From: Stomorhina lunata
Lineage: Eukaryota > Arthropoda > Insecta > Diptera > Rhiniidae
Length of the DNA: 64,000 nt
Assembly: GCA_933228675.1 (NCBI GenBank)
Contig: OW121742.1
Coordinates: 40,399,255 to 40,463,254 of the forward strand
Direction: 5' to 3'
The notes beneath the pieces were generated by a model. That model did not search any database. It had not been told where the DNA came from and worked only from the letters and a program-made list of their open reading frames with translations. Positions 10,361 to 21,640 of this stretch are shown piece by piece. The translations under genes and the position numbers were made by a program. Every line of letters begins with the position of its first letter. The stretch's first letter is position 1.

Positions 10361-11480
10361 TTGGTTGTTGTTGTTGTAATAGCTCTAACATTTACAATTT
10401 TATAATTTTGTTTTTATGGGGGATCTGTTTGGAGATCAAGGCCAAGAAATTGTGGTACTTCTACTGAATGAGTCCACAAATCCTCAGGACTAAGTGAAGT
10501 AGGCGGTACAGTTTTAAATGTGGGGGTATCATGAGGACCCTGATATTTAATCTATTGCTCCATCCCGATCTCAGTTGAGCCATTTACACACAATTGGTAA
10601 CCAGCTAATGTTGATGTTATCATGCTTTTGTGAATGTCTTCCAGAGCTGCTTTGTATAAGGTGATATTGATTGGCTGGCTGATATACTGTCTAATATCAT
10701 TCTCATATCAACGAAGGTCCTTCCTAACAGGTCGTGGAGAGCGTTCTAATTCCGTTAGATGGTGGTTCTTATGATTACTCCTATGGCATCCCAGAAGAAA
10801 TTGCCTAGTTAGCATTTGGCTATGTCCCTTAAGTGGTAGGACCTTTGTCTCCTCATGTATGTAGATGGCTTTCTAAGGACATTTTTAGGCAGCCTGTTAT
10901 TGTTCTGAGGGCTGCATTTCGGCAACTCTGGAGTTTTTCCACTGCCTTTACTACGGACCGACCTATTTGCTTTATATGTCGCAAGTAGGGTTTCTTTATC
11001 TTTTCTGCAAGTGCTGCCTCCTAGCGACTTGAGGACCTTATTCCTACCGCGTAATTTATCGTAAGTTGCGGTGGAATGTGCTGATGATATTTTGGGGCGG
11101 GTTTTTGTCGATATTCTTACATCGTCGACTAAGACATTTAGTTCCAGCGATACTTCCATCGTCCTATAGATTTCTAGCAGTGAAAAATTTGTTTACGTCT
11201 CGTAGATATAGATTTTATCATAGCTCGTCAGTCATAGGCTTAAGTATTAATTCCACTCCTTTGGGTGGCCCCCGGAATTTAGACAGGTAGAAATTAGGAT
11301 CGGGGAGAAAACCTCAACCTGTGGTACTCCGTGTTTAACACTACGGGGTTTTGACTGCTTGTCTTTAAACTCAATGAATGGCTTGCGGCCATTCCCAACA
11401 ACCCATCTTTTGATGGGTTCTTAAGACACCTGAGGCACTTCTCCTCCCGAGGCTGACACAGCCTTGATATGCCAACTTGA
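10361..11480 (-). mobile_element. Jockey-clade LINE ORF2 (RT to C-terminus), degenerate
   Basis: On the minus strand, KRWVVGNGRKPFIEFKDKQ and PRSVKHGVPQ (about 11415-11330) precede a lost catalytic block. MEVSLELNVLVDDVRI then starts at 11159, followed by SAHSTATYDKLRGRNKVLKS and KETLLATYKA, the connection region of Jockey-type enzymes. INITLYKAALEDIHKS and VEVPQFLGLDL mark the C-terminus, which has an internal deletion of the zinc-knuckle region. The element ends with attacaacaacaacaacc at about 10361-10382. At least four frameshifts make it inactive. Upstream 11480-11757 is low-complexity flank. Confidence 0.85.
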
Positions 11481-11758
11481 AAACTCTGTTAGTGCCCATA
11501 TTCGAGGTAAATAGCTTCCCTAAGAAGGAGATGATTGAATTATTTAACTCCTTAGTCTTCCATTGCCGATATTTTGTACTCTGGTTTAATATTATTAAAG
11601 GCCACTTCTAAAAGGCAGGTGTAAATTCACGATACTCAAGAGATTTTTTCGTGCAAAAAGATTTTCATGAACTTTGTTAACATCTAATATATTTCCGAGT
11701 ATTTTTAAAAACTTTTGTGAAAGAAAGAATTAACATTTTCATTTTTTTTTTGTCCCTA

Positions 11759-11940
11759 TTGCCGTTCCCAACTCAGTTTGGTCGTCTGCCAGTCGATCCA
11801 ACTTTCACTCAACCAAATTATTATTTTGATATTGCGGAACTAAAAAAACGTTGAGTTAAGCAATATCAAAAAATAAATTGGTTGAGTGAAAGTTGGTCCG
11901 ATTGGCAGACGACCAAACTGAGTTGAGTTGAGAACGGCAA
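11759..11940. mobile_element. Palindromic MITE, Tc1/mariner-like (TA flanks)
   Basis: Nearly the whole element is an inverted repeat. The left arm starts ttgccgttcccaactcagtt; the right arm ends aactgag-type text and aacggcaa. Shared blocks include ggtcgtctgcc / ggcagacgacc and ttcactcaacc / ggttgagtgaa. Arms are about 75 bp around a short centre. The dinucleotide TA flanks both sides (11757-11758 and 11941-11942), the target signature of Tc1/mariner elements. No transposase is encoded. Confidence 0.75.
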
Positions 11941-11942
11941 TA

Positions 11943-12863
11943 TAATTAATTGATGTTACAAATATAATATAATTGATGTTACAATTTTTATAGTTGTTAA
12001 ATTACCTTATTAATTTGTTTAATCCTCTTTTTGGTGAGAGTTAAGAGAGATGTCCTTAAACAGGATCTGCTGCTACAAAAGTTTTTAGATTTATGTTGTT
12101 TAAGAATTCTTAAAGAAAAATTTAATTTTTCTTTGGCTGCTAATTTAGCTAAAGTTGTTTTTGTTGTTGTGGCTTAATAAATAAATTTTTAGCTTTAAGT
12201 TTAAAATTGATTTGAAAAATAAGGACTTCTAGAACGGCGGGCGTTAATATTTTTTTGCTTGTTTTTTTTAAGATTTAAATTTAAATTTTATTTAAATTTT
12301 TTTATTGTTAATGTTGCAAAAGTGATGATTTTTTTTTTTTTATTAATATTGTATTATTTATTTAAATTGAGTTTTGAAATAGTGGCTTTGAATTTAAAAA
12401 AAATATATAAAATAAACTATAAAATAAATTATAAAATAAATTTATATAAAAAAAATACTTAAATTTTTTGGTAAAAAATAAAAAGAAGGTATCAATAAAA
12501 AAGCAAATTTTAAAAATTTAAAAATTTTAATAAAGTTCCAAAAATTTTATTAAAAATTGAAATTTTTAATAAAAATTGAAAATTTTAATAAAAATTAAAG
12601 AATTAATTAAGAAAATAATTTTTTGAAATAATTCAGTCAATCGCAGACAAACAGACCATCAGACATTCTCTAGATATTTGTATGTCAGAGTTAAACACTT
12701 GATGATAAATCCAGATATAGAGCCCGGGAGTGTAAGAGCCAGGGGGGGGGGGGTATTTCTTTTATTTAAATGTTTTTTTTCTGTTGCTTTTGTTTTGAAA
12801 CTGAATTTGTTATTGTGGTAAATTTCCTTCTCTAGTGAAGAAAAAGAGAGGCGCTAGTAAGAG
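11943..12863. other. AT-rich spacer
   Basis: Low-complexity A/T text with repeated aatttttaataaaaattg around 12500-12600 and an uninterrupted G run near 12743-12752. No gene seen. An open frame at 12259-12462 is only Phe/Lys/Asn-rich translation of A/T runs. Confidence 0.5.
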
Positions 12864-13701
12864 ATTGGGGGTAGGCCTGCCAGATTTGCCGGCTCTTTAT
12901 CGGCACTTTGGCGATTTTTGGTCTGAAATATACTAAAGTGCCGATATGAAGTTGTTGGCGACTTTTGAGATTATATCGAAAATAAACTTGACTTCAATAT
13001 TGACTTCAAGTGACAAATCAGTGGTTTAAAACTGATATAAGTTTTCAATAATTCAGATATATTTCGAATTTACAGAGTAAAAATTTGAAAACGAAATGAA
13101 AATTTTGAATGAAAAATTGTTTTCTATAGAAAAATTTTCAATATTATTAATTTTCAATGATATAAGTTTTCAATAATTCTGATATATTGGAACTTACAGA
13201 GTAAAAATTTGAAAACGAAATAAAAATTTTTAATGAAAAAATTCTTTTCTACAAAAAAATTTTCAATATAAATTTTTTCTATGAGAAACTTTTCTATTTA
13301 AAATTATTTTTGAATTTTATTTAAACTTTTTTCTTTAGAAAAATTTTTAATTTTTTCTGTAGTGATATTTTCCAATATTTTTTGTATAGAAAAATTTTGC
13401 ACATAAAATTTTTTTGTATAGAAAAGTTTTCAACAAGATTTTTTGTATAGAAGAACTTTTAAATATAAAATTTTTTTGTATAAAAAAATTTGAAATACAA
13501 TTTTTTTATAGAGAAATTTTCAATATGATTTTTTTCCTACAGTAAAATTTTCAAAATGAAATTTGTTCTATAGAAAAATTTTTCATGAACATTTTTTTAA
13601 TAGGCGGCTCTGATTTCTGAAAATTTATGCCGATAATGCCGATTTGTTTGCAAAAATATGCCGATTTTTCAAGAAAATTTTCTGGCAGCCCTGAAAGGGG
13701 G
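12864..13701. mobile_element. hAT-like non-autonomous element with imperfect 8-bp target duplication
   Basis: Element 12872-13693. The left end taggcctgccaga and the reverse complement of the right end (cagggctgccaga) match at 11 of 13 positions, resembling CAGGG-type hAT termini. Flanking octamers are attggggg (12864-12871) and aaaggggg (13694-13701), 6 of 8 identical. Subterminal gccgatt/gccgat repeats occur at both ends. The interior is filled with decayed ctatagaaaaattttcaat repeats and encodes nothing. Confidence 0.6.
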
Positions 13702-14178
13702 TGGTATTATAAAAGGGAGTAATAGGAAAAAGGTTCTTGAATTTGCTTAAATTTTGTTGCTGTTGTTGTTGTTTTTGAATAAAATAAAATTCTTTTAAAA
13801 ACTACAAATTTTATTAAATTACCCAAAATAAGTTAATAACAAAAAGAAACGAAAATATTTAAATGATGATTTTAAAGCGTAGAAAAAATAAAATTAACTT
13901 AGCAAATTAAGCATTTTGTTGTTATTGTTGTTGTGGTTTTTGTTCTTGTTATTTTTGTAGTTGTAGTTGTTAATATTTGTTGGGTCAGTTGATGTAATTG
14001 TTGCTATAATTGTTTTGTTGTTTATTTCGTCGTCGTTTTTTTTTTTTTTTTTTGTTTTTATTTTTTTTTTCTTTTCAAATTTCTTTGCAATTTTATCTCC
14101 TTCTCCTCTTTTGTTTGCTTTTCTGCACTTTTCTTTAACTGAATTTGTTGTTCTTTTTTAAATTTTCAAAAACTTTTT
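13702..14178. other. GTT/poly-T-rich spacer
   Basis: Runs of gttgttgtt and long T tracts. Open frames here are translations of simple sequence. No gene. Confidence 0.5.
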
Positions 14179-14700
14179 ATACCCTTCACCACCATAGACG
14201 TAAAGGGTATTATAAGTTTGTGCTGCTGTAAGTAACGCATAGAAATATTGGTCTTAGACCTAACTTAAAGTGTACCAATAGACTTAGTCGATTTAACAAT
14301 GTCAGTCCATCCGTCTAGTCGGCTGACGGGACCCCAATGTGAACCTTGTAATCAAAGTACAGTTCGCAATTCTAAAGATAATTTCATAATGGGACCATGT
14401 CTATTGAAATTCGTCAATTCGTCGGTCCATTATTTATGGTACCGGCCATAGGTTTCACTTCCGAAATATCAATATTTTTTCATTAAATTTAAAAGAGATA
14501 CTGCTTATCGTTAGAAAGGCCCTAAGTCGTTTTTCATTCAAGTCGCTTTTTAAAGCTTTATCTAATATAATTTTATAAAAATCTTTTAATTTTTAAAAAA
14601 GTTATTATAGCATTAAATTCTTAAGAGAATTTAGTAAAAAACTGCGTTTAAAAATTTTCAGTATCTTCAAAATTTAAGATTTGGTTTAGGTTTGTTCCCC
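14179..14700 (+). mobile_element. Helentron-like dispersed repeat, 5' part (copy a)
   Basis: Begins with a hairpin-capable tacccttcaccaccata ... aaagggta and continues with cttagtcgatttaacaatgt and cagtccatccgtc, matching copies at 16985-18310 block for block. It breaks off where a LINE fragment begins. The family assignment is an inference from the structure of the more complete copies. Confidence 0.5.
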
Positions 14701-14789
14701 CTCTCCTGTAGAGTAAGAAAATTATTAGTTAGGGCTTTTCTATATTAAAGTAACGTTATGTAAACCAATGTTATCCTTAGAAGACTTGA

Positions 14790-15058
14790 CCACTGCTGGG
14801 AAGAAAGGTCGTAGTCTTCGCCGATGACATAGTATTGCTCGTATCAGGCAAATCCCCAGATACAATAAGCGATATTATGGAATCGGTTTTAGTAGGACTT
14901 TCCTCCTGGGCCAGTAATAAAGGACTAGGGATAAATTCCTACAAGACGGAGTTAGTCCTCTTCACCAGAAGGTATAAGGTTGAAAGCTTCAAACTTGCCG
15001 TGCCTAATGATGTAGAGTTTAGACTGTCCTATGAAGCCAAATTTCTAGGGATTATCTT
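14790..15058 (+). mobile_element. I/R1-like LINE reverse transcriptase, left half (interrupted)
   Basis: The plus-strand translation contains FADDIVLLVSGKSPD (catalytic block C), WASNKGLGINSYKTELVLF and EAKFLGIIL. These are the consecutive palm motifs of I/R1-like elements. The frame is open from 14835 to 15065. It is cut at 15058 by a minus-strand LINE and resumes at 15886. Confidence 0.9.
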
Positions 15059-15885
15059 AGGTTAGGTTAGGTTGAAAAGGTAATGCCAGGAAAGTGGCAC
15101 TTCACTCGGAGACCTTCGGGTTCATTGTGATCCTTTCTGAAAGTAAATAACCATAGCGGGAAGAGAGAAGAGTGAAGGGAGAAGTTTCTAGAAAGTGTTA
15201 CAGATAGGGAAAGGGAGTCGTCGAGAAGAGAAGTGTTGTCCAAAAACGCTACTCTTGGGAAAGAGACCCGTCTAACTAAGCCATCTGTATGTCACCCAGT
15301 TCCTCATGGAATCTATTACCTAGAAATTTAAGTCTCTGGTTTTGGAGCATAGGACAGTGGATGTGTTCGACCGTTTCGGACGAGTCCGTGTCTAAGCATA
15401 GTCTGCAAATGTCCTGAATTGCTCCATTCCATCTACTACGTCTGAAATTCAGGGCTCAGTGTCCAGTTTGAGAACCTATGCATTTCCATAAGGTCCGTGT
15501 GCAAGTGTCCAAGTTATGCCAGTTCTTAGCTGTTTCCTCACCGATCCAAGACTTAATGCCCATAAAAAGGTGACATATAGATTTCGTCAGCAGTTTCGTT
15601 GCCTTCGATGTCGCAATGACCAGGAACCAAGTAAAGTATTACCCTATATGTATCAGCCAAGCTGATGACAGCTAATCTACATGACTTGACTAGTTTTGAG
15701 GTGATACTACATCCTTCCAGGGCTTTTAGAGTAGCCCGACTATCAACGTAGATTGTCTCCTCGCTGTCTACAGGAGATAAGTTCAGTGGCTTTCAGGATG
15801 GCAAAGATTTCTGCCTGAAATACACTGCACTCATCTCTAAGCCTGTAGGATTCCCTAATGTTCTGATTCTTTAAGGGATTATCTT
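15047..15885 (-). mobile_element. Nested 5'-truncated LINE with RNase H, flanked by a 12-bp target duplication
   Basis: Insert 15059-15873, bracketed by agggattatctt at 15047-15058 and 15874-15885. The minus-strand translation gives RLRDECSVFQAEIFAILKAT, DSRATLKALEG and LVPGHCDIEGNETADE, the RNase H core. CRLCLDTDSSETVEHIHC and LKFLGNRFHEELGDIQMA follow, the C-terminal zinc knuckle of the R1/I group. The 3' UTR ends in aacctaacctaacct at the junction. Frameshifts and stops mark it as inactive, but the target duplication is perfect. Confidence 0.92.
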
Positions 15886-16065
15886 GTAATTTCCAACAGT
15901 AAGTTATGTTGGAAGAGAAAAAAGCTAGAAAGGATAAAAAAGGGCCAAACGCTTACAACTTCTGCCAATAGTTGTTTATTAGATTTACGCAACTATTGTA
16001 AGGGCTGTTTTAACATATGGTTGCGCAGTATGTTGCGAAGCTGTTAGCAAAAATCTTTGGACCAG
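15886..16065 (+). mobile_element. I/R1-like LINE reverse transcriptase, right half (resumed)
   Basis: Continues the element cut at 15058: SKLCWKRKKARKDKKG, NAYNFCQ, then YATIVRAVLTYGCAV, matching the conserved order (LGIILDSKL...TYGAVVW) downstream of block D. Contains stops. Removing the nested insert and one copy of its target duplication restores the LGIIL-SKLCW junction. Confidence 0.85.
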
Positions 16066-16074
16066 TTTGCATCA

Positions 16075-16400
16075 AAAATGAACATCGATATTGAATGAAT
16101 ATACGTTGACATCGGCATAGTATAGCGCATCAAACAGCATCGGCTGCGTTGGCTGGGACATGTAGTGCTAATGTATGAAAATTCTCCAGCAACAAAAGTA
16201 TTCGAAAACGATCCCGAATAAACTCGTAAGAGAGGACGTCCGAAAATTCGATGGAAGTAAAGGAAAATCTTTTAAAGTTTGACCTACGAGTTGGAGAACA
16301 TGCGCACATGATTGAAGCACATGGAATTTTAAAATATTCTCGGCCTTTGACCTTAACAGGTTTTTGATATAGGCCATTTAAGTAAAGTAAGTACAATGGG
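16075..16400 (+). mobile_element. LINE C-terminal fragment (GHV / RGRP type)
   Basis: Plus-strand translation with two frames: RLRWLGHVVLMYENSPATK, VFENDPE and KRGRPKIRWK. This is the tail motif of a group of insect LINEs distinct from the neighbours (R-W-x-GHV ... RGRP ... RW). It contains stops, so it is a remnant. Confidence 0.75.
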
Positions 16401-16552
16401 GGAATTTGGTAGAGGGACATTGATCAAGCAATAAATTAATCAACGCATAAATCACTTAAGTAAAAAATAAAAAAAACCCTATTGCAAAAGTTTTTATTGC
16501 GATTTTTTTCATAAAAATAGTTTTTCTTTAAAAATATCAATTCTTCACCTTA

Positions 16553-16935
16553 GGTTAGGCAGGATGCAGTTTTTATGGTCTGCGTCACTTGGGTTCAAAT
16601 GGAGGTCCCTTTGTAATTCCTGCATAGGAAAGAAAAGAAAATTTCTAAACTACCAATAAAATAGAGGCTCAGACTAGAGCTATCCAGTAGCACAAATAAA
16701 AAAGCTTATTTTAGGAAAGTTTGTGTTCGAGATCTCTGATAAATCATGCAAAAAAGGGTATCCCAGATGGAGTGTCCTAATATCAGCAAGGGCTGGGCAG
16801 TGGCAGAGGAAATGAGTGATGGTTTCTTCCTCCTCCACGTTTTGACAGCTTCTGCAGTAGTCATTGCTTTGAAATTCTTCTTCACCTTTCAGCTGGACAA
16901 ATTGAATTTCAGCTTGACACTGGACAAGCAATAAA
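16553..16935 (-). mobile_element. R1-like LINE C-terminus with CCTAA tail
   Basis: Minus-strand frame 16931-16680 reads YCRSCQNVEEEETITHFLC, then HCPALADIRTLHLG and FLHDLSEISN: the Cys-Cys-His-Cys knuckle and following helix of R1-like ORF2. A 3' UTR follows to about 16553, ending cctaacctaa. Its open frame makes it younger or luckier than its neighbours, but only the tail is present. Confidence 0.85.
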
Positions 16936-16984
16936 AAAGCTGGACAATCCAGTCGAATCCAGCCTGACTGGCAAACCTAGTTTA

Positions 16985-17574
16985 CCCCCATGTAAAACAC
17001 GTAATCAAAGTACAGGTCGCAATTCTAAAGATAATTTGATGAATTTGGCACAGATCATTTTTTGATAGTTGGATCATGGCTTTTGAAATTCGTCAAACTC
17101 TGTCCATTATTTATAGTATCTCCCATAGGTCTCTCTTCCCGAAATTGATATTTTGTCCACAAATATTAATATTTTTTTATGCACTTTAAACCATATACTA
17201 ATTATGTAAACCAAAATCACTTCATCAAATTTCTTTGAGATTTGACAATAGCTCCCATACAAATTCTTCTGTGGAAAAGCACTAAATGAGACAAAAATCA
17301 CTAAAACGCTCGTAAATCAGAAGATAATGAGAATTTTGTGGAAACTGTAATCAATTTGCCAAATTTCGATATAATCGGTCCACATTTGACTCTAGCTCTC
17401 ATATAAGTCTAAATGACGGAAACAGTTTAAATATATAAGTTTTGAGAAAATGTTTGTATGATAAAAAAAATTAAGCAAATATTTGTCTTTATACACGAAA
17501 AAAAACACCTTTGACCTTAGTGGTGAAGGGTATCATAAGGCGGGCTTAACCGACTATAGCACTTTCTTACTTGT
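16985..17574 (+). mobile_element. Helentron-like dispersed repeat (copy b, 5'-truncated)
   Basis: Aligns along its length with 17740-18310. It ends with tagtggtgaagggtatcata, a short GC-rich stem (ggcgggcttaaccgac) and cactttcttacttgtt. It is joined directly to copy c at 17574/17575. Apparent open frames on the minus strand are not genes. Confidence 0.65.
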
Positions 17575-18310
17575 TGTACCCTTCCCCACCATAGGTGGAA
17601 AGGGTATTAAAAGATGGTGCTGATGTATGTATGTAACGAATAGAAATATTTGTCTTAGACCCACCTTTTAGCATACCAATAGGCTTAGAATCCCTTTCTG
17701 AGTCGATTTAGAGATGTCAGTCCGTCCGTCCATTATCATTCTAATGATAATTTGATGAAATTTGGCACAGATAATTTTTCTTGATAGTGGGACCATGGCT
17801 ACTGAAATTCGTCAAAATCGGTCCACTATTTGTGATATTGATGTTTCGGCCACAAATATTAATATTTTTTTTATGAAATTTAAACCAGATACTAATTATG
17901 TAAACCAAAATCACTTCATCAAATTTCTTTGAGATCGGTCCACATTTGACCATAGCTCCCATACAAACTCTTCTGTCAAAACGCACTAAATGAGACAAAA
18001 ATCATTAAAACGATCGTAAATCTGAAGATAATGAGAATTTTGAGTTTATTTGTTGAATACATAATTTGTGAAAACTGTAATCAATTTGCCAAATTTCGAT
18101 GTAATCGGTCTAAATTTGACCCTAGCTCACATATAGATCTAAATAACGGAAAAAGCTTTAATATACCTATAAGTTTTGGGAAAATGTTTGTATGATGACA
18201 AAATTTAAGAAATATATGTCTTTATATATAAAAAAGAACACCTTTGACCTTAGTGGTGAAGGGTATCATAAGGTCGGGCTTGACCGACTATATCACTTTC
18301 TTACTTGTTT
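17575..18310 (+). mobile_element. Helentron-like dispersed repeat (copy c, near complete)
   Basis: The 5' end folds on itself: tacccttccccacc against ggtggaaagggta. The 3' end has tagtggtgaagggtat, an inverted partner of the 5' tip, followed by the stem ggtcgggcttgaccgac and cactttcttacttgtt. A subterminal inverted repeat plus a 3' hairpin, no target duplication and head-to-tail copies fit Helentron/DINE-type non-autonomous elements. I infer this; I am not certain of the class. Internal phrases gagtcgatttagagatgtca and gtccgtccgtcc are shared with copies a and e. Confidence 0.6.
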
Positions 18311-19260
18311 TTATTTTGTTGTTATTTTTTTAACTCTTTTTTTTTTTCTTCTTTCTTTCTGACCAGACAAAATTGCCCCAAAAAAATCTTGAAGCAAGAA
18401 GATAAAAGGAATTGTTTAATACCAAGAAAAATGGTTTCTTCTCGTTTTCTTTCTTTTAATTTATTAGCTTTATACTTTTTTTCTGGTAACTTTTTGAACA
18501 GCTGTCTTTATTATTACACTTTTTTTGTACAGATTTTCCCTTGATGAAATATTGATCTGTGAACTTTCGGCTTTAAATTCTAGACAATTTTTCTTTAAAA
18601 AATTCTTTTAATTTTTCTCGAATCACTCTTATCTTTTAAACAATTTTAATATAAAGTCTCCCAAAAATTCCTTTGGTTGTCCACTTTTTTTTTGCATAAT
18701 TTTTTTTCTTGATGTTCACAAGTTTTTCTTCTTATTCGTTCGTACTTTTTTCCTTTATTTTTTATTACAACCACGTTGTTTTAATTTTCTTTGTAGTCAA
18801 TTTTTTTTCATTTATTTCTCAGCTTGGAACACACTTTTTTCTTTGTATTTTATTTAAAAATCGCTCTACAATTTTTCTTTATTGCATTTTTGAAATGAAA
18901 AAAAATTTTAATAATTTTTTAACTGCTCTACCGGCAGCACCGAAAACTCAATGAAATTCTTGTGAAAAAGTGCAAAAATTTTCACTTTTCTCCTTTACAC
19001 TCGTCTTCTTCTTTTATCAGTTGCTGCTCTTTGTTTAATACTAGGTCTTCACGATTGATACCAGTGGTCCACACGGAAACACAATATTTATGTTTTCAGT
19101 TGTCGCAGTGAAATTGTGTACGTTAATAACAAAACAATTCATTGCAAATATTCTTATTTGGGCAATATATTGATTGTTTAAGCAAATAACCCATATTTAA
19201 TTAAAAAAAAACACATTTTAATAAAGTTATTCAAAAAGTAAAGTACTTACCATAGTACAA
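18311..19260. other. Pyrimidine-rich spacer
   Basis: T/C-rich text giving Phe/Leu-rich open frames that I read as low complexity. 18930-19110 is less biased (ccggcagcaccgaaaactca, ataccagtggtccacacgg), but no exon could be defined. Confidence 0.45.
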
Positions 19261-19430
19261 GAGTATTGTGGCAAAAGAACTATGATGAAATCATGAAATA
19301 ATAATAACAAGGAAGTTTCATTCTCTCTCTTCAAAATTATTTTGAAGTATATTGGGTTTTTGAAGTTTCATATTTGAAAACAATTGAAAGAAAAATGTTG
19401 CCACATTAAGAAAACGGGTACGCAATACAT
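19261..19430 (+). repeat. Dispersed repeat ending gttgccacat (copy 1)
   Basis: Shares tctctcttcaaaatt..ttttgaagta, aacaatt and gttgccacat with 24803-24955, in the same order. In the second copy the repeat abuts satellite array C directly; here array B starts about 370 bp further on. Confidence 0.5.
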
Positions 19431-19799
19431 TGGGATTAGTTATCAAAAATGTGTAATTTTGAAGTTAAGCATATAATGAAGACATTCAATATTAAAGAAA
19501 TATAGTTGGAACAAATTGTATGATTATTTATTGAAGGTTTTTCGTAAATATTCGTAAGTTTTTTATGCATAAATTTACATAAATTTTGTCATCACAAAAT
19601 ATTAGAAAAGTGGGATTGTCGGCAAAAATATGGTAGCACAAACTTTTACTATCCTAACAAACGTCAGAAAGTTATCATGGCGACAAAAAGAGAGAATGGA
19701 ACAACCTTTAGAATTATTAAGTCATGGATGAAATTATGAACACACATTTTCATATTATTCTTACCTTTATCGAAAATTACACTACTCCACAAAATAAAA

Positions 19800-21640
19800 C
19801 TCTGATTTTTATAGAAATTTATTCGAAAAATTCTTACTTTTAAACAAAATTTTTCAAAAATTTCTGATTTTTAAAAGAAATTTTTCGAAAATATTCTCTT
19901 TTATAAGATTTTTTCAAAAATGTATTATTTTATAGAAAATTTTAAAAAAATTTCTTATTTTTATAGGAAATTTTTCAAAAATTTCTTATTTTAATAGGAA
20001 ATTTTTCAAAAATTTCTTATTTTTATAGGAAAATTTTTCAAAAATTTCTTATTTTTATAGAAATTTTTCAAAAATTTCTTATTTTTCAAAAATTTTTGAA
20101 AAATTTCCTATAAAAATAAGAAATTTTTTAAAAACTTTCTTATAAAAATAGAAAATTTTTCAAAAATTTCTTATTTTTATAGGAAAACTTTAAAAAATTT
20201 ATTATTTTTATAAAAAATTCTTCAAAAATTATTTAAAAAAAAAATTTTCAAAAATTTCTTATTTTATAGGAAAATTTTTAAAAATTTCTAATTTATAGAA
20301 AATTTAAAAAAAATTTCTTATTTTTATAGGAAATTTTTCAAAAATTTCTTATTTTTATAGGAAATTTTTCAAAAATTTCTTATTTTTATAGGAAATTTTT
20401 CAAAAAATTCTTATATTTTATAGAAAATTTTTCAAAAATTTCTTAGTTTTTATAGGAAATTTTTCAGAATTTTCTTATTTTGATAGGAAATTTTTAAAAA
20501 TTTCTTATTTTTATAGGAAATTTTCAAAAATTTCTTATTTTTATAGGAAATTTTTCAAAAATTTATTATTTTTATAAAAAATTCTTCAAAAATTATTAAA
20601 AAAAAAAAATTTCAAAAATTTCTTATTTTATAGGAAAATTTTTAAAAATTTCTAATTTTTATAAAAAAATTTTAAAAATTTCTTATTTTTATAGGAAATT
20701 TTTCAAAAAATTCTTATTTTTATAGGAAATTTTTCAAAAACTTCCTATTCTTATAGGAATTTTTTCAAAAATTTCCTAATTTTATAGGAAATTTTTCAAA
20801 AATTTCTTACTTATGATTATCTTTAAAATAATTTTTTAAAAAATTAAGTATTTCTATCAAAAATTAAAAAAATTACTTGTTTTAAAGAAATTTTTCAAAA
20901 AATTTTCTTTTTCCATAGGAAATTTTGCAAAAAATGCCTAATTTTACAGGAATTTTTCAAAAACTTCTTGTACTTAAACTTTAAACTTTTCAAAAATTTA
21001 CTATTTTTATCGAAAAATTTTCAAAAATTAACTATATTTATAGGAAAATTTTCAAAAAATTTTTACGAGTATTTTTATAGGAAATTTTTCAAAAATTTCC
21101 TATTTTTATAAGAAAGTTTTTAAAAAATTCCTATTTTTATAGGAAATTTTTAAAAAATTTCCTTTTTTTATAAGAAATTTTTCAAAATTTCCTGTTTCTA
21201 TAAGAAATTTTTCAAAAATTTCCCATTTTAATAGGAAATTTTTCAAAAATGTCCTATTTTTATAGGAAATTTTTTAAAAATTTCTAATTTTTACAGGAAA
21301 TTTTCCAAAATTGTCCTATTTTTATAGGAAATTTTTTAAAACTTTCTTATTTTTACAGGAAATAAATTCAAAAATTTCTTATTTTTTTAAGGGAAATTTT
21401 CCAAAAATTTCTTATTTTTAAAGAAAATTTTCAAAAAATTTCTTATTTATAAACGAATTTTTTTTTTAATTTCTTATTTTTAAAGGAAATTTTTAAAAAT
21501 TTTTTATTTTTATAGGAAATTTTTCAAAAAGTACTTATTTTATAAAAACATTTTCAAAAATTTCTTATTTTTGTAAGAACATTTTCAAAAATTTCTTATT
21601 TTTAAAGGAAATTTGGAAATATTTTTCTTAATATATTTTT
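19800..21640. repeat. 31-bp dyad satellite, array B (reverse orientation)
   Basis: Diverged units of the 31-bp family, with t-rich spacers (atttttatagg) and a c centre. A short reverse flip occurs near 20095-20150. An internal block is duplicated about 366 bp apart (variants at about 20210 and 20576 share attcttcaaaaatta followed by an A run). Confidence 0.95.

Noticed and set aside
10152..10379. Plus-strand 75-codon frame with Cys/Trp-rich text
   Set aside because: It is the antisense of the Jockey-like zinc-knuckle C-terminus, which is clearly recognisable on the minus strand.
13967..14161. Hydrophobic small protein (64 codons)
   Set aside because: It is a translation of T-rich and GTT simple sequence, with no conserved features.
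15059..15075. aggttaggttaggtt as a telomere remnant
   Set aside because: Only three units, located exactly at the 3' end of a LINE bounded by a target duplication, so it is the element's tail.
16130..16420. Minus-strand frames of 96 and 69 codons
   Set aside because: They are antisense to the LINE C-terminal GHV/RGRP motif on the plus strand.
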